Source: Aulostomus chinensis
Taxonomy: Eukaryota > Chordata > Actinopteri > Syngnathiformes > Aulostomidae
Reading direction: 5' to 3'
NCBI GenBank assembly: GCA_037954235.1
Contig: JBBMOA010000013.1
Location: 7,641,501 to 7,705,500 of the forward strand
Length of the DNA: 64,000 nt
This document shows positions 11,190-21,892 of the stretch, one piece after another; the first letter of the stretch is position 1, and every line of letters begins with the position of its first letter. The notes below the pieces were generated by a model that saw only the letters and a list, made by a program, of their open reading frames with translations, searched no databases and was not told the DNA's origin. The position numbers and the translations under genes are program-made.

Positions 11190-11315
11190 CTGTCTGTCAT
11201 TTCCTGGCCATTCCAGCAGAGGGAGTGGTTTGCTGTAGGAGACTTTCGGCTGCACAGTGCTTCCCCAAGACCACTGTAGAAGGAGCTAAAGCCCCTCAGA
11301 TTGGATATGAACACC
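11190..11315 (-). CDS. gpc3: Glypican (GPC3-like) coding exon, CWNGQE exon
   Basis: A 126-bp exon of a minus-strand glypican gene. Acceptor CATTCAACAG precedes it at 11316-11325 and donor GTAAAT follows at 11184-11189. Its first base completes the Arg codon begun in the previous exon, and it ends with two bases of a split codon. It encodes VFISNLRGFSSFYSGLGEAL followed by a Cys and the glypican motif SLCWNGQEMT. Glypicans are GPI-anchored heparan sulfate proteoglycans of the cell surface that tune Wnt, Hedgehog and growth factor signalling. The pattern FYSxL...LCWNGQE matches the GPC3/GPC5 group. The next downstream exon, which should encode the KVKG...QIIDKLKH region, was not found and probably lies beyond the left edge. 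Orthology to gpc3 rather than a gpc5 paralogue is not certain. Confidence 0.85.
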
Positions 11316-11778
11316 CTGTTGAATGAAAAAATTGTGTTTATATTCAACATGGACTCAGAAATATATTCTACAACAAGTCATTAACCAAAAGGAAAGCTGT
11401 CACAAACAAAACAAAAATACATTCAATTAAATAAATGCACAACATGAACTCCTCAGACAAAGGGAGCTGCTTTTCTCTGACAAAGCACAGCACATCATGA
11501 TGAGTCCATATCAGTCTGAACTGATCTACATTCTTCATCCACTGTAATAATTACAATCAATCATTTTTCTGGCTTTCACTATCCTAATAAACAGTAGTTT
11601 CGTTTTCCTGCTCATATCGCCATCTTCATTTGTCCTGTAATAATGTTTAAGAGTAGACATTGGTGTATTGCAGATTTTCTGAATTTAACTTCATGAGCAT
11701 GCATGCAATGATAAAGCCTTTACTTCTTTTCTGAATAAACATGGCACCGTCTGAATAAGGTTTGCCTGATTTTCTCAC
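11316..11778 (-). other. Glypican intron, 463 bp
   Basis: Short intron between the 11779-11921 and 11190-11315 exons, with GTGAGA donor and CAACAG acceptor on the minus strand. It is AT-rich; I see no repeat or other gene in it. Confidence 0.8.
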
Positions 11779-11921
11779 CTGCGGAGGCCAGCCAAAGTCT
11801 CATCAGTGTCTTGGGGTGAAGGCTTTCTGTTGTGGGCTGCAAAAGCAGTGGGAGGTTGTGGAGGAGGGGATGAAACAGAGCGAGAGGACCGCTGAGGAGT
11901 GTGTCCACACATACCACTCAC
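11779..11921 (-). CDS. gpc3: Glypican (GPC3-like) coding exon, DETL exon
   Basis: A 143-bp exon on the minus strand. Acceptor CTCTGCAG at 11922-11929 and donor GTGAGA at 11773-11778. The reading phase (0 in, 2 out) matches both neighbours. It encodes VSGMCGHTPQRSSRS, a Ser/Pro-rich loop, and DTDETLAGLRR. This corresponds to the glypican segment with a conserved Cys (CxH...QR) followed by the ETL..RR stretch that leads into the next exon. CGHTPQRSSRS resembles the GPC3 version more than GPC5. The exon begins with GTGAGT, itself a perfect 5' splice site, directly after the acceptor AG; see the finding on recursive splicing. No stop or frameshift is present, so the gene looks active. Confidence 0.85.
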
Positions 11922-11929
11922 CTGCAGAG

Positions 11930-12671
11930 GAGAGTAGAATGAGGTCAATAAGCATGTTACCCAAACATCTTCACCTTCCATCGCATTGCTTCCATTTCTC
12001 ACTATTAATAGCACTGACACTGCAGAACCTGGCAACTGCCAAACCATCGGCCTTACTAAGCTGAGCTGATCGCAAATTGTCATCTGTTAAGATTTGGGTT
12101 TTTTTTTTTGGAAGGGATGAAATGAATATGGATGAATGAATTTGTAATCAATGCTCCAAAATGAGAGGGAGAAATATTTTAACTCAATTGCTTCTTTTCC
12201 CTCATAAATGTCATCGTGCTTCCGTGTGTGATGAACATAAATGGATTGGTATATTCTTTTCAGGTGCAATAAAAATGTAAATTGATGTTAATGTTTGGCT
12301 TGTGGTTCAATCATTTACTGGTGGAGTAATTTCCCGTGGGATACTGGCCAATGCTTAATTTTGCCATGTAATGTTAACAGCTAATTACGTCCAGCTCTAA
12401 GTGAATAGACTGGCACTGCTGCTGATGATTACTGAGTGGAGCTGATAGCATAGTGCTTGAAAGCTTTATACAATAACAGCCCAGGCCACACAAGCACGCA
12501 CGCACATGGAAACACACATACACGCACGCACGCATGCATAAACACACACACACACACACACATTGGTCTCCATTCACTGCAATTGTTCAACTCCAGTAAT
12601 GTTTTGAACTAAAAAAAATGACCTTCCATTGGAATGACAGTGATGACTGCATTTTCATTTTTGAAAGAACT
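11930..12671. other. No gene seen; (CA)n microsatellite
   Basis: Intronic sequence with no recognised element. An interrupted CACGCA/CACACA tract runs from about 12490 to 12562. Confidence 0.5.
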
Positions 12672-13014
12672 TGTCACGATCCCTGTCTTGTGTTTCCTGT
12701 TTTATTTTGTAGTCATGTCTTGTCTTCCTGTCCTCCCTCCTGTGATTACCTTATGTGTCTCACCTTGGTGATTGCACCACCTGTGTCTCGTTTCCCTCTG
12801 TGTTTTCCCCTGTTCGGCGTTGGGCCATTGTTTTGGATTTTGCACCAATGTGCCGTCATGGAGTGTTGTTCTCACTAACTGTTTGTCACCAGTCTCAAGT
12901 CACCATCCTCCAGTGTCCCCATCTCAAGCCTCTGTTTCCAATAAACCTCTTTTGTGCACCGTCCCACACTCTGTCCGCTATTGGGTCTACTTTCCTCCAT
13001 TCCTACACGTAACA
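12672..13014 (+). repeat. Solo LTR, 343 bp, TSD GAACT
   Basis: Starts TGTCACGATCC and ends CGTAACA (TG...CA), with an AATAAA signal at about 12939. It is flanked by a perfect 5-bp target duplication GAACT (12667-12671 and 13015-13019). No internal retroviral-type coding lies beside it, so it is the remnant of LTR-LTR recombination. A 5-bp duplication fits Ty3/gypsy or related elements; the superfamily is not proven. Orientation is inferred from AATAAA. Confidence 0.85.
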
Positions 13015-13084
13015 GAACTATCCTATCAAAAAACATGGATAACCCACACTTTTCTTTGAATAAACTCTGACAAAACTTAAGTTA

Positions 13085-13365
13085 CTGTGCTGGGCCAAAA
13101 ACACCTTAGAAATACCTTATATAATGAGATAGATACCTTGGATGGCATTACCGTGGTTCCCAGCACTACCATAAGGAACCTGGGAGCTCTCTTTAATCAG
13201 AATCTGTCCTTTAACTCCCACATAAAGCAAATCTCCAGGACTGCCTTCTTTCATCTAACATAACGAAGATCAGGCACATCCTGTCTCAAAAGATGCAGAG
13301 AAAGTGGTCCATGCTTTTGTCACTTCCAGGCTGGATTATTGCAATTCCTTTGGATCAGCCTGCAA
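13085..13365 (+). mobile_element. L2-type LINE RT fragment
   Basis: Plus-strand remnant with the RT C-terminal pattern GITVVPSTTIRNLGALFNQN followed by HIKQISRTAFFHL. Frameshifted, it continues to SRLDYCNSF-like coding at about 13345. Compare VKNLGVLFDQDLSF in the copy at 587-3295. Short, truncated at both ends. Confidence 0.75.
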
Positions 13366-14038
13366 CAAGTAATGTGATGACGTCATCACGTGACTTGGGG
13401 CGCGGTGACGTCCCTTTGCGTGTGACCACGTGACTTCGTCTGTGCGATCATGTCATTTAGCTCCTGCAATCACGTGATTTTGCACGTGTAACCACACCCC
13501 CACATCATTGAGTTTCATATCTAATACGTGATATTATATGCAACTACTAAAGTATGATTGATGATGATTATTTAACATAATTTGATCAATTTATGTAGTG
13601 CCTGCCGCTGCGGTATGATGAAATCAATTTTAAAATGCCGATGGTCTCTGAAGCATGGCTTCGCTGCCTGCAGACACTTTCTCATTAGGGGTGTTGTATT
13701 TTGAGCAACTCATCCTGACAGAAAAACTTATGTACAGAGTGAAACAGGGTGACTTGGCACACACTTTGTTTCTTTCTTTCTGACCGAAAGACACAACAAG
13801 ACCTCAGAGGACCGTACGACTCTTTATTTCTTTTCATCAGGAGAAAAATCTTTTTTTTTTGGGGGGAAAATGACTGATTGCAACAGTAAGCAATTTCTTT
13901 GATTATGTATTGTTGTCTTTAACTGATTCAATGATAAATTACTAGTATGCCTTTAAACATTTTTTGTTACGGAAAAGTCATGACTGTAGTTGCGGATGTT
14001 GAAGTCGTACCTACCAAACCACAACGCCTTCTCTAGCA
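13366..14038. other. No gene seen
   Basis: The first 130 bp are rich in CACGTGA-like words (13393-13480), similar in style to the CG-rich stretch inside the inverted-repeat arms at 15640-15750. The remainder shows no recognised coding. Confidence 0.35.
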
Positions 14039-14188
14039 ATGCATGTAAAGCAATTTAACCAACATTCCCATATGGTTTTTAAGGCTTATATTAATTCATT
14101 AATAAAGTCATTGCTAACAGACACTGCGGAAGCAGAACGGCCCAAAAAAGCTCAGTTTAAAGAGAAGATGAACGCCCAGAGCACAAGA
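14039..14188 (+). pseudogene. Candidate 50-codon first exon of the polB-type element
   Basis: An ATG opens exactly 50 codons (MHVKQFNQHSHMVFKAYINS...) ending at a perfect donor GTGAGT at 14189. A shortened version of the same exon lies inside each inverted-repeat arm (15770-15806 plus strand; mirrored at 20311-20347). There it starts MHVKQFNQ, then skips to the HK codons before the same GTGAGT. Because the arm copies lie just upstream of the DNA polymerase relic in the same orientation, this is probably an upstream exon of that element. I do not recognise the protein. Confidence 0.35.
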
Positions 14189-15137
14189 GTGAGTATCATC
14201 CCGAAACCACCTATGTTGCGGCGAATGAGGAGAATCATGAGAAGAAGATGTGAGCAAGGTGTCAAAGACAATGGGTTGGATAACTGTGTGTGAACCAGGT
14301 GTAGCTCATGTTGCGGGGGCTCGCTTATGTTTTTAAAGTTACGTTATGGGGATGAACATCACCTTTTTTGAGGACAAAAATAGCGATGTCCTCTGAAGTT
14401 TTGGAGAAAAAGCGAGGGACAATGACTATGTGCGATGGATACAAATTAACTAGTTTGCTCAATTTAAATCTTTCTTGATTCAGATTTTCTGGTTTCATCC
14501 TCAGCCTGTTTTGCACTTTCCAACACCCGAGCCTCCACTGTGGCTGCATCTGCCTGTTGCTGTTGTGTTTGAACCTCCAACTCTGTCAATTCTTACTGTT
14601 TCCAGTTGATGTTGAGCATCTCTTGTGACCCTTTCTGCATCTCAAGCAGCCTTCCCATTTTCAATTTAACCTCTTTGCTAGCACATTGCCCTCACTTTAG
14701 CTCTGGAGTGAAAAACACTTGCAGATAATGCCTATGTAGCGCTGCTCCTAAATGTAGATGACTTGCTGCTTGTTTACATCTTGACTTCCAACATCAATAA
14801 TGCTTTTGCACTTTAATGCTCGCATGCACTGTGTTGAGACTAAGAATAAACAACATGTTAAACTGTAGTTAATGAAGACAGAATTGTAGCAAGTTTGACT
14901 GTTTAATTTTGCACTTTTTCATCTACATGCAAATGAACACTGTAGACAGAGGAGTCCAAATATTCAGTGTCTAAACTAAACATAACATTGTCCATAGCCA
15001 GAGGCATCTAGCTTACTGTTAGCAAAAAAAAGTTTGAAAATAACTTATCAAAGCATACAATCAAGGATTGAGAATACTGATATAAATACTACTAGTAATA
15101 ATACTACTGATGATGCTAGTACTACTGATGATGCTAA

Positions 15138-15625
15138 ATGTGGCAGTTTGAGCCTCTTCAGGTCTGTAGCCTCCCTCAGCAGCAGCAGCAGCAGCAGCAG
15201 CCAGGCATCTGGGAAGTAGGGAAGAACAAAGGCTCTGGAGAAGAGGTTTGTTTTAGTAACATGTATGAGTACAGGAGGACAGAGAGGAGGACAGAAAAGC
15301 CCAGTGCGTCATGGGAGATCCCCCAACAGTTTAAGCATATTGCAGCATATCTAAGGGCTAGCCTAAGCCAACCCTAACTACAAGCTTGAACACAAAGGAA
15401 GGTCTTAAGTCTACTCTTAAACATAGAGAGGGTGTCTGCATCTCAGACTGAAATTGGGAGACAGTTCCACAGGAGAGGAGCCTGATAGCTGAAGGCTCTG
15501 GCTCCCATTTTAATTGTTGAGGCTCTATGGACCACAAATAACCCTGCATCCTGGGAGCAAAGGGTGCTAGCTGGATAGTAGGGGACTATGAGCTCTGTTA
15601 AATATAAAGGTGCCTGATAGTAGTA
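15138..15625 (-). mobile_element. L2-type LINE 3' fragment (in left arm)
   Basis: Minus-strand LINE of the same family as 587-3295 (shared GCCTCTTCAGGTCTG segment). It encodes the RT C-terminal tail, AFSYQAPLLWNCLPISV, at about 15450-15500. A CAG/GCA trinucleotide run lies at 15178-15203. The mirrored copy is at 20492-20979. Confidence 0.75.
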
Positions 15626-15954
15626 ATATACAGGCACCTTTGCGCGTGCATGTGAAGCGCGTGCATCCTCGTGCGCGCGGTCACGTGATGCGGCCACGCG
15701 CGCGCGTCTCGTGGCTTGAGGTGCGCGTGCGTCCTTGTGCGTGCGGTCTCAACCCCTTCTCAAGCAATGCATGTAAAGCAATTTAACCAAGGGTGGCACA
15801 AGGGTGAGTATCAGCCCGAAACCACCTATCATGTATGAAAATTCACCTGGAAAAATCCGGCCTGCTTCGCAACACATTTAATCTTAAAAATACAGACCCA
15901 TGGAGAAGAAGAATTGTACGACTATGAGAAACGCCCTGGGCGAAGGCCATGCTG

Positions 15955-15960
15955 GTAGGT

Positions 15961-15998
<38 letters not shown>

Positions 15999-16074
15999 TT
16001 CTTTTAAAATTATTTTATATGCAGCCAATATGGTATATGCTTCCTTAACTAAACAATTTTTTTTCTCTTCGTAG
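15955..16074 (+). other. Candidate intron with (GT)n, left arm
   Basis: Donor GTAGGT or GTAACG at 15955-15964, a (GT)n run at about 15964-15996, then a pyrimidine-rich tract TTTTTTTTCTCTTCGTAG ending at 16074. It separates a short upstream exon (from about 15902) from the polB N-terminal coding. Mirrored at 20043-20162 with the same repeat length. Confidence 0.45.
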
Positions 16075-16610
16075 ATCCAACACCAGGACCGTTTCATCTG
16101 CAGCGGGAGGATGAGATGATTGTGCATTGTACCATGCCATCACAACAACCACAACATACTGAACAGGCTGTCATTACACAGGGGTTTGAACTCATTGCTA
16201 GTAGCAGTATTAACACACCAAACATCCCTTCTGACAAGCGTTGCCAGACAAAGTGGCTATGGTCAAGTGGATGTGAGGGAAATCAGACCTTTTAATACTG
16301 TAGAACTGCATCAAAAAGTTGATTTCAGGAATGCAGTTGTCCACAGCCCCGACCATGTGCCATCCATTGTTAGAGATAAAGTATCCAGGGTGATTTGCCA
16401 GGCATTCGAAATGTCACAACCTGGCAGTGTTTTAAATGTTGTTTTGAGAGGGCCGTCCCTGGCTAGCGACGTGCAAGCTGTGTTACGATCCGACGACGAA
16501 TACAGCCAAGATATATTTATAGAAGCGGTTGCTCAGGCTATTCAGAGTAATGACACATCCATGACTGACGATGAACTGGAGTTCATTGTTACAGTTTCAC
16601 AAAACCACTC

Positions 16611-17234
16611 AGAATTATTTTCGGAGAGGAGCAGTCTGGCAAGAACATATATATACAGTATATATAGTCTTTCTTTCGATATCAAAGACAGAATTCTGAG
16701 ATCAAATACATAATTTTTAGATCATAGTAATTCTGCAAGTGACCTTTCTGGGTAGTGTGACATCACACACACCCCAGCCAATGGCTGACTTAGATCTCTG
16801 ATGTCAGTGATTCTGACTGTCATCTCAGTCAGTGCAGCAGACTGTCATCTTTGATCTCTGACTGTGTCACAGGCAGCATCAAAGCCCTCCAGAATCTTGT
16901 TTGTCATCTCAAAGCGCTTCTCAGAAAATCTTTACTACAATTATAAAACCAGCATTTCCTGAGGACCTCAAAAATGGCCACTAAAAGATGAGACCTCTAC
17001 TGTAAGGCCGAGGTGAAATGCCTGAGCAACATTTGGCTCTGAGACAGCAGAATGATGTTGGCCCTCAACCAAAGATAAAGGGGATCCTGAAATGAAGGCA
17101 ATTTTGTCTGGCCTGAACGAGGAAATGAGACTGGCGTTGTGAGCAGAGTGAGTAGGTGGTGAGATACGAAGAGAAAGTCAGCTGAGGTAGAGAGCAGCAG
17201 AGTTGGTGGGTTTATGCTGAAATGCTTCTTAAGA
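16611..17234. other. No gene seen between left arm and polB
   Basis: Non-coding sequence with a short TATATA stretch (16646-16670). Nothing in it resembles the polymerase or the arm, so the left arm ends abruptly against unrelated, possibly host, sequence. Confidence 0.5.
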
Positions 17235-19997
17235 CCTCACTCAACTCAGAAGATACTACATCTGTATAAGGATGGCATTGCTGCTGCACTCGCTCGACTG
17301 ATTTAGCTCCTCAGCACAGGTGCGGCAAAGCGGGAACATAAACTTGGCACGGGCCCTGTAAGGAAGGACGGGATGGAAAAGCCCTCGTGGTGGCAGCACA
17401 ACGCATTTAATGAAACCGAAATATTTTTCAGTGTTATCAAAGTTGTTGTAAATTATTTGAGGATGGCCTGTAGGGTACTGTTATTTGGACTGCACTGTAG
17501 GGTAGAGGCTGGTGAAGTCGTAGTCGTGAATTTTTTCATCGGCTGTGCATTGATGGTACAGTTTCATCGCATTTGTGCGGCCGCCAAACAGTGCATCTCT
17601 AGGGTTTGGACGTTCAGGTTTATTTGTACGTGGATAAAAAGCCCATAACGTTCTGGTCAGATCTACAAAGAGCAGCCCATTCCCACTCCCACATCACAAC
17701 CACCCTCATGCCATGCTGCAGCCTTACGGTTGACACGCGTTTGGAAAACTGATGGAAGAGTTCCCCAGAAGAAATTTTGGATGCGGCGTTCACCTCACTC
17801 TCCGGATGGCATTTGACACATCCGTGGTAAAAACACCCAGCAAAATTATAACACGTCTTTGTAGACTCACAGAAGCCATCCACAAAGTATGGACCGATCT
17901 TCCGCTCGCCCCCATTAAGAGCGTGTTGAATGTGTATGTTCTCAGTGCGGGACACAAACTCCAACCACTGCATGGATACGTTAGAGCAAGTCTTATTTTG
18001 TTGCACGTATGCTCCATTGTATGTAAGCGCCAGTGTGTCGCGGGGTAAAAAAAGTGTTTTATAGACAACCATGCAACAACGATGTAGGTATCTATTTGCA
18101 TACAGTCTAAAAACGCGTTGCGGCAGATTGTGCAGGCCTTTCTCAACACATCCACATCATTAATGCAGTATTTGCGCACGTCAGTTTGAAGGTCAAATGT
18201 TTCATGCCGCATGCCGCACAGTGTTGATTAACTTTTCCATTAACTTTTTCTGGTCGCCCACACTCATTTTATCAAAGCCATAGAAAGATGGGTCGGGGTA
18301 TTTACCCTTGTAGTATTCTGTGGCCCTGGTGTTACACAGGTGTGGGAAGTACCCCTTTTCTAAGTCTTTAAATCCAAGAGCGTTGGGGTTTTTTGCCAAT
18401 CGCATTGGAAGAAAAGAAAAAGAGTCGATCCATCTCTGATCGTATGCTTCATCATACATGTGGATCACTCTACTGCTGCGCATCGTGACGGATGGTGCAA
18501 TTCCCCGCTTGACGAAATGCTCTAATAGGATGTAGTTGTCAAAACCTGAGGCATTGTGGGCTATAAACGTGAATCCGCAAAACTTGGGCTTTCTGTAATG
18601 ATTAAATTCTGAGACGCACCACAAAGTTTTGAAACAGAATTTGTTTCCTTCTTTGTCCATTGCACATACAAAACATGCCTCATGCTTCCCCTCATGGTAA
18701 CGAGTCTCAAAATCATACAGGATGTATTTTCTCTCTGGGTTTCTTTTTTTCCATAGGCTGTACGTATAGCACACATGCTCAGAGCTACCGTTAATGACAC
18801 ATTCATGACAGTGTTCATATTTTGTTGGTTGCAGGCATGTTTTTTTTCCAACTTTGTAAAATGTACCGCACCTGCTGCAAAATTTTAGGTTGTGGCAGGG
18901 AATGAGGTTGTGTCTTTTTTCAGGCTCTTTGTGTGCTTTGTAGCAAAACTCTGATTTACAGATGTGGCTACAGTCCGTGCATTTTAAAGTGGTCGACGCT
19001 CGTTCTTTGCAATATGTAAAGCACACATTGCACAAATATTTGCAGTTGTGCATTGGAGGAGCATCATAAGTGCTGTAGCAGTAATTACAGACATAAGCAG
19101 CTCCGGAAAAAGGCTTTTACATTGGCCATTAAGTAGTAATGATTATCATGTAAATAAAGCCAGATTGTGTTTGATTTTAGGGTGGTGTTAGTTTGGAAAC
19201 ATTGTAGGTGTTTACGATCCTCTGCGTGGTGGTAAATCACTATTTTGGCATTTACTACAGATTCAAATCTGGACACGTATGAATAAAACCGCTTGTGAGG
19301 GGTTGAGACCTACTGACGCATGCAGACGCTCAGATTGCGCCAGTTTGTCTGGATCAGACATTGAGGCATTGATGGCATGGGCAATGCATAGAGAAAAGCA
19401 AAGACTGCTGTCCTCTATACGGTTGTTGGGGTTAAAGGGGGAATTTGCCTTTTTAGAAAGAATCTCATCATGGAACACATTCCCCAATTGCAGATGCCCA
19501 GCCCCGGAGTGGTTTTGTGAAACTGTAACAATGAACTCCAGTTCATGGTCAGTCATGGATGTGTCATTACTCTGAATAGCCTGAGCAACCGCTTCTATAA
19601 ATATATCTTGGCTGTATTCGTCGTCGGATCGTAACACAGCTTGCACGTCGCTAGCCAGGGACGGCCCTCTCAAAACAACATTTAAAACACTGCCAGGTTG
19701 TGACATTTCGAATGCCTGGCAAATCACCCTGGATACTTTATCTCTAACAATGGATGGCACATGGTCGGGGCTGTGGACAACTGCATTCCTGAAATCAACT
19801 TTTTGATGCAGTTCTACAGTATTAAAAGGTCTGATTTCCCTCACATCCACTTGACCATAGCCACTTTGTCTGGCAACGCTTGTCAGAAGGGATGTTTGGT
19901 GTGTTAATACTGCTACTAGCAATGAGTTCAAACCCCTGTGTAATGACAGCCTGTTCAGTATGTTGTGGTTGTTGTGATGGCATGGTACAATGCACAA
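17235..19997 (-). pseudogene. Protein-primed-type DNA polymerase B relic (Polinton/adintovirus-like)
   Basis: Minus strand, read from 19997 down to 17235. The N-terminal region (QSGYGQVDVREIRPFN, SPDHVPSIVRDKVSRVI) is partly shared with the right arm. Then come a Cys/His-rich zinc-binding stretch at 19050-18830, exonuclease motifs (ILYDFETRY as Exo I, FIAHNASGFDNYILLEHF as Exo II, KYCINDVDVLRKA as Exo III), and the insertion domain HALNGGERKIGPYFVDG. The palm motif A is DYDFTSLYPTVQ at about 17500, followed by YPTGHPQII and FIKCVVLPPRGLFHPVLPYR. It then degrades near 17235, so motifs B and C (DTD) are missing. Frameshifts near 19270, 18200 and 17640 and a stop after motif A make it dead. Such polymerases replicate Polinton/Maverick elements and adintoviruses. 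No integrase, protease, ATPase or capsid gene was seen nearby. Confidence 0.8.
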
Positions 19998-20118
19998 TCA
20001 TCTCATCCTCCCGCTGCAGATGAAACGGTCCTGGTGTTGGATCTACGAAGAGAAAAAAAATTGTTTAGTTAAGGAAGCATATACCATATTGGCTGCATAT
20101 AAAATAATTTTAAAAGAA

Positions 20119-20156
<38 letters not shown>

Positions 20157-21892
20157 ACCTACCAGCATGGCCTTCGCCCAGGGCGTTTCTCATAGTCGTA
20201 CAATTCTTCTTCTCCATGGGTCTGTATTTTTAAGATTAAATGTGTTGCGAAGCAGGCCGGATTTTTCCAGGTGAATTTTCATACATGATAGGTGGTTTCG
20301 GGCTGATACTCACCCTTGTGCCACCCTTGGTTAAATTGCTTTACATGCATTGCTTGAGAAGGGGTTGAGACCGCACGCACAAGGACGCACGCGCACCTCA
20401 AGCCACGAGACGCGCGCGCGTGGCCGCATCACGTGACCGCGCGCACGAGGATGCACGCGCTTCACATGCACGCGCAAAGGTGCCTGTATATTACTACTAT
20501 CAGGCACCTTTATATTTAACAGAGCTCATAGTCCCCTACTATCCAGCTAGCACCCTTTGCTCCCAGGATGCAGGGTTATTTGTGGTCCATAGAGCCTCAA
20601 CAATTAAAATGGGAGCCAGAGCCTTCAGCTATCAGGCTCCTCTCCTGTGGAACTGTCTCCCGATTTCAGTCTGAGATGCAGACACCCTCTCTATGTTTAA
20701 GAGTAGACTTAAGACCTTCCTTTGTGTTCAAGCTTGTAGTTAGGGTTGGCTTAGGCTAGCCCTTAGATATGCTGCAATATGCTTAAACTGTTGGGGGATC
20801 TCCCATGACGCACTGGGCTTTTCTGTCCTCCTCTCTGTCCTCCTGTACTCATACATGTTACTAAAACAAACCTCTTCTCCAGAGCCTTTGTTCTTCCCTA
20901 CTTCCCAGATGCCTGGCTGCTGCTGCTGCTGCTGCTGCTGAGGGAGGCTACAGACCTGAAGAGGCTCAAACTGCCACATTTAGCATCATCAGTAGTACTA
21001 GCATCATCAGTAGTATTATTACTAGTAGTATTTATATCAGTATTCTCAATCCTTGATTGTATGCTTTGATAAGTTATTTTCAAACTTTTTTTTGCTAACA
21101 GTAAGCTAGATGCCTCTGGCTATGGACAATGTTATGTTTAGTTTAGACACTGAATATTTGGACTCCTCTGTCTACAGTGTTCATTTGCATGTAGATGAAA
21201 AAGTGCAAAATTAAACAGTCAAACTTGCTACAATTCTGTCTTCATTAACTACAGTTTAACATGTTGTTTATTCTTAGTCTCAACACAGTGCATGCGAGCA
21301 TTAAAGTGCAAAAGCATTATTGATGTTGGAAGTCAAGATGTAAACAAGCAGCAAGTCATCTACATTTAGGAGCAGCGCTACATAGGCATTATCTGCAAGT
21401 GTTTTTCACTCCAGAGCTAAAGTGAGGGCAATGTGCTAGCAAAGAGGTTAAATTGAAAATGGGAAGGCTGCTTGAGATGCAGAAAGGGTCACAAGAGATG
21501 CTCAACATCAACTGGAAACAGTAAGAATTGACAGAGTTGGAGGTTCAAACACAACAGCAACAGGCAGATGCAGCCACAGTGGAGGCTCGGGTGTTGGAAA
21601 GTGCAAAACAGGCTGAGGATGAAACCAGAAAATCTGAATCAAGAAAGATTTAAATTGAGCAAACTAGTTAATTTGTATCCATCGCACATAGTCATTGTCC
21701 CTCGCTTTTTCTCCAAAACTTCAGAGGACATCGCTATTTTTGTCCTCAAAAAAGGTGATGTTCATCCCCATAACGTAACTTTAAAAACATAAGCAAGCCC
21801 CCGCAACATGAGCTACACCTGGTTCACACACAGTTATCCAACCCATTGTCTTTGACACCTTGCTCTCCCTCCCCACATCTTCTTCTCATGAT
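19507..21892 (-). repeat. Right arm of the 2.39-kb inverted repeat
   Basis: Reverse-complement partner of 14225-16610 (coordinates sum to 36117). Here the arm is continuous with the rest of the polymerase gene (minus strand), so this is the parental context and the left arm is the inverted copy. The (CA)n tract and the trinucleotide run have the same lengths as in the left arm. The right outer boundary lies near 21892, where a 9-bp indel and then divergence begin. Confidence 0.95.
20492..20979 (+). mobile_element. L2-type LINE 3' fragment (in right arm)
   Basis: Mirror image of 15138-15625. Plus-strand RT C-terminal tail including AFSYQAPLLWNCLPISV, then the 3' UTR segment with a (GCT)n run at about 20914-20939. 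Confidence 0.75.

Larger units (their letters stand above)
14225..16610 (+). repeat. Left arm of a 2.39-kb near-identical inverted repeat
   Basis: Position x in this arm corresponds to 36117 - x on the opposite strand in the right arm (19507-21892). The offset stays constant from about 14240 to 16610, so there are no indels over nearly the whole arm; I saw only a handful of substitutions. A short indel lies at the outer end near 14250. Contents in order: unknown sequence with a gag-like coiled-coil relic on the minus strand, an L2 fragment, a CG-rich stretch, the shortened MHVKQ exon, a (GT)n-bearing intron, and the N-terminal part of the polB reading frame, cut off abruptly at 16610. Confidence 0.95.

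Noticed and set aside
13366..13500. CRE/E-box-like regulatory cluster (TGACGTCA, CACGTG)
   Set aside because: Similar words recur in the CG-rich part of the repeat arms, so they are more likely repeat sequence than a host regulatory element; no independent support.
14225..21892. The two arms as ordinary Polinton terminal inverted repeats
   Set aside because: The left arm is cut inside polymerase coding and the arms carry an L2 fragment and a partial exon; the right arm is simply part of the gene. Not excluded, but a secondary inverted duplication fits better.
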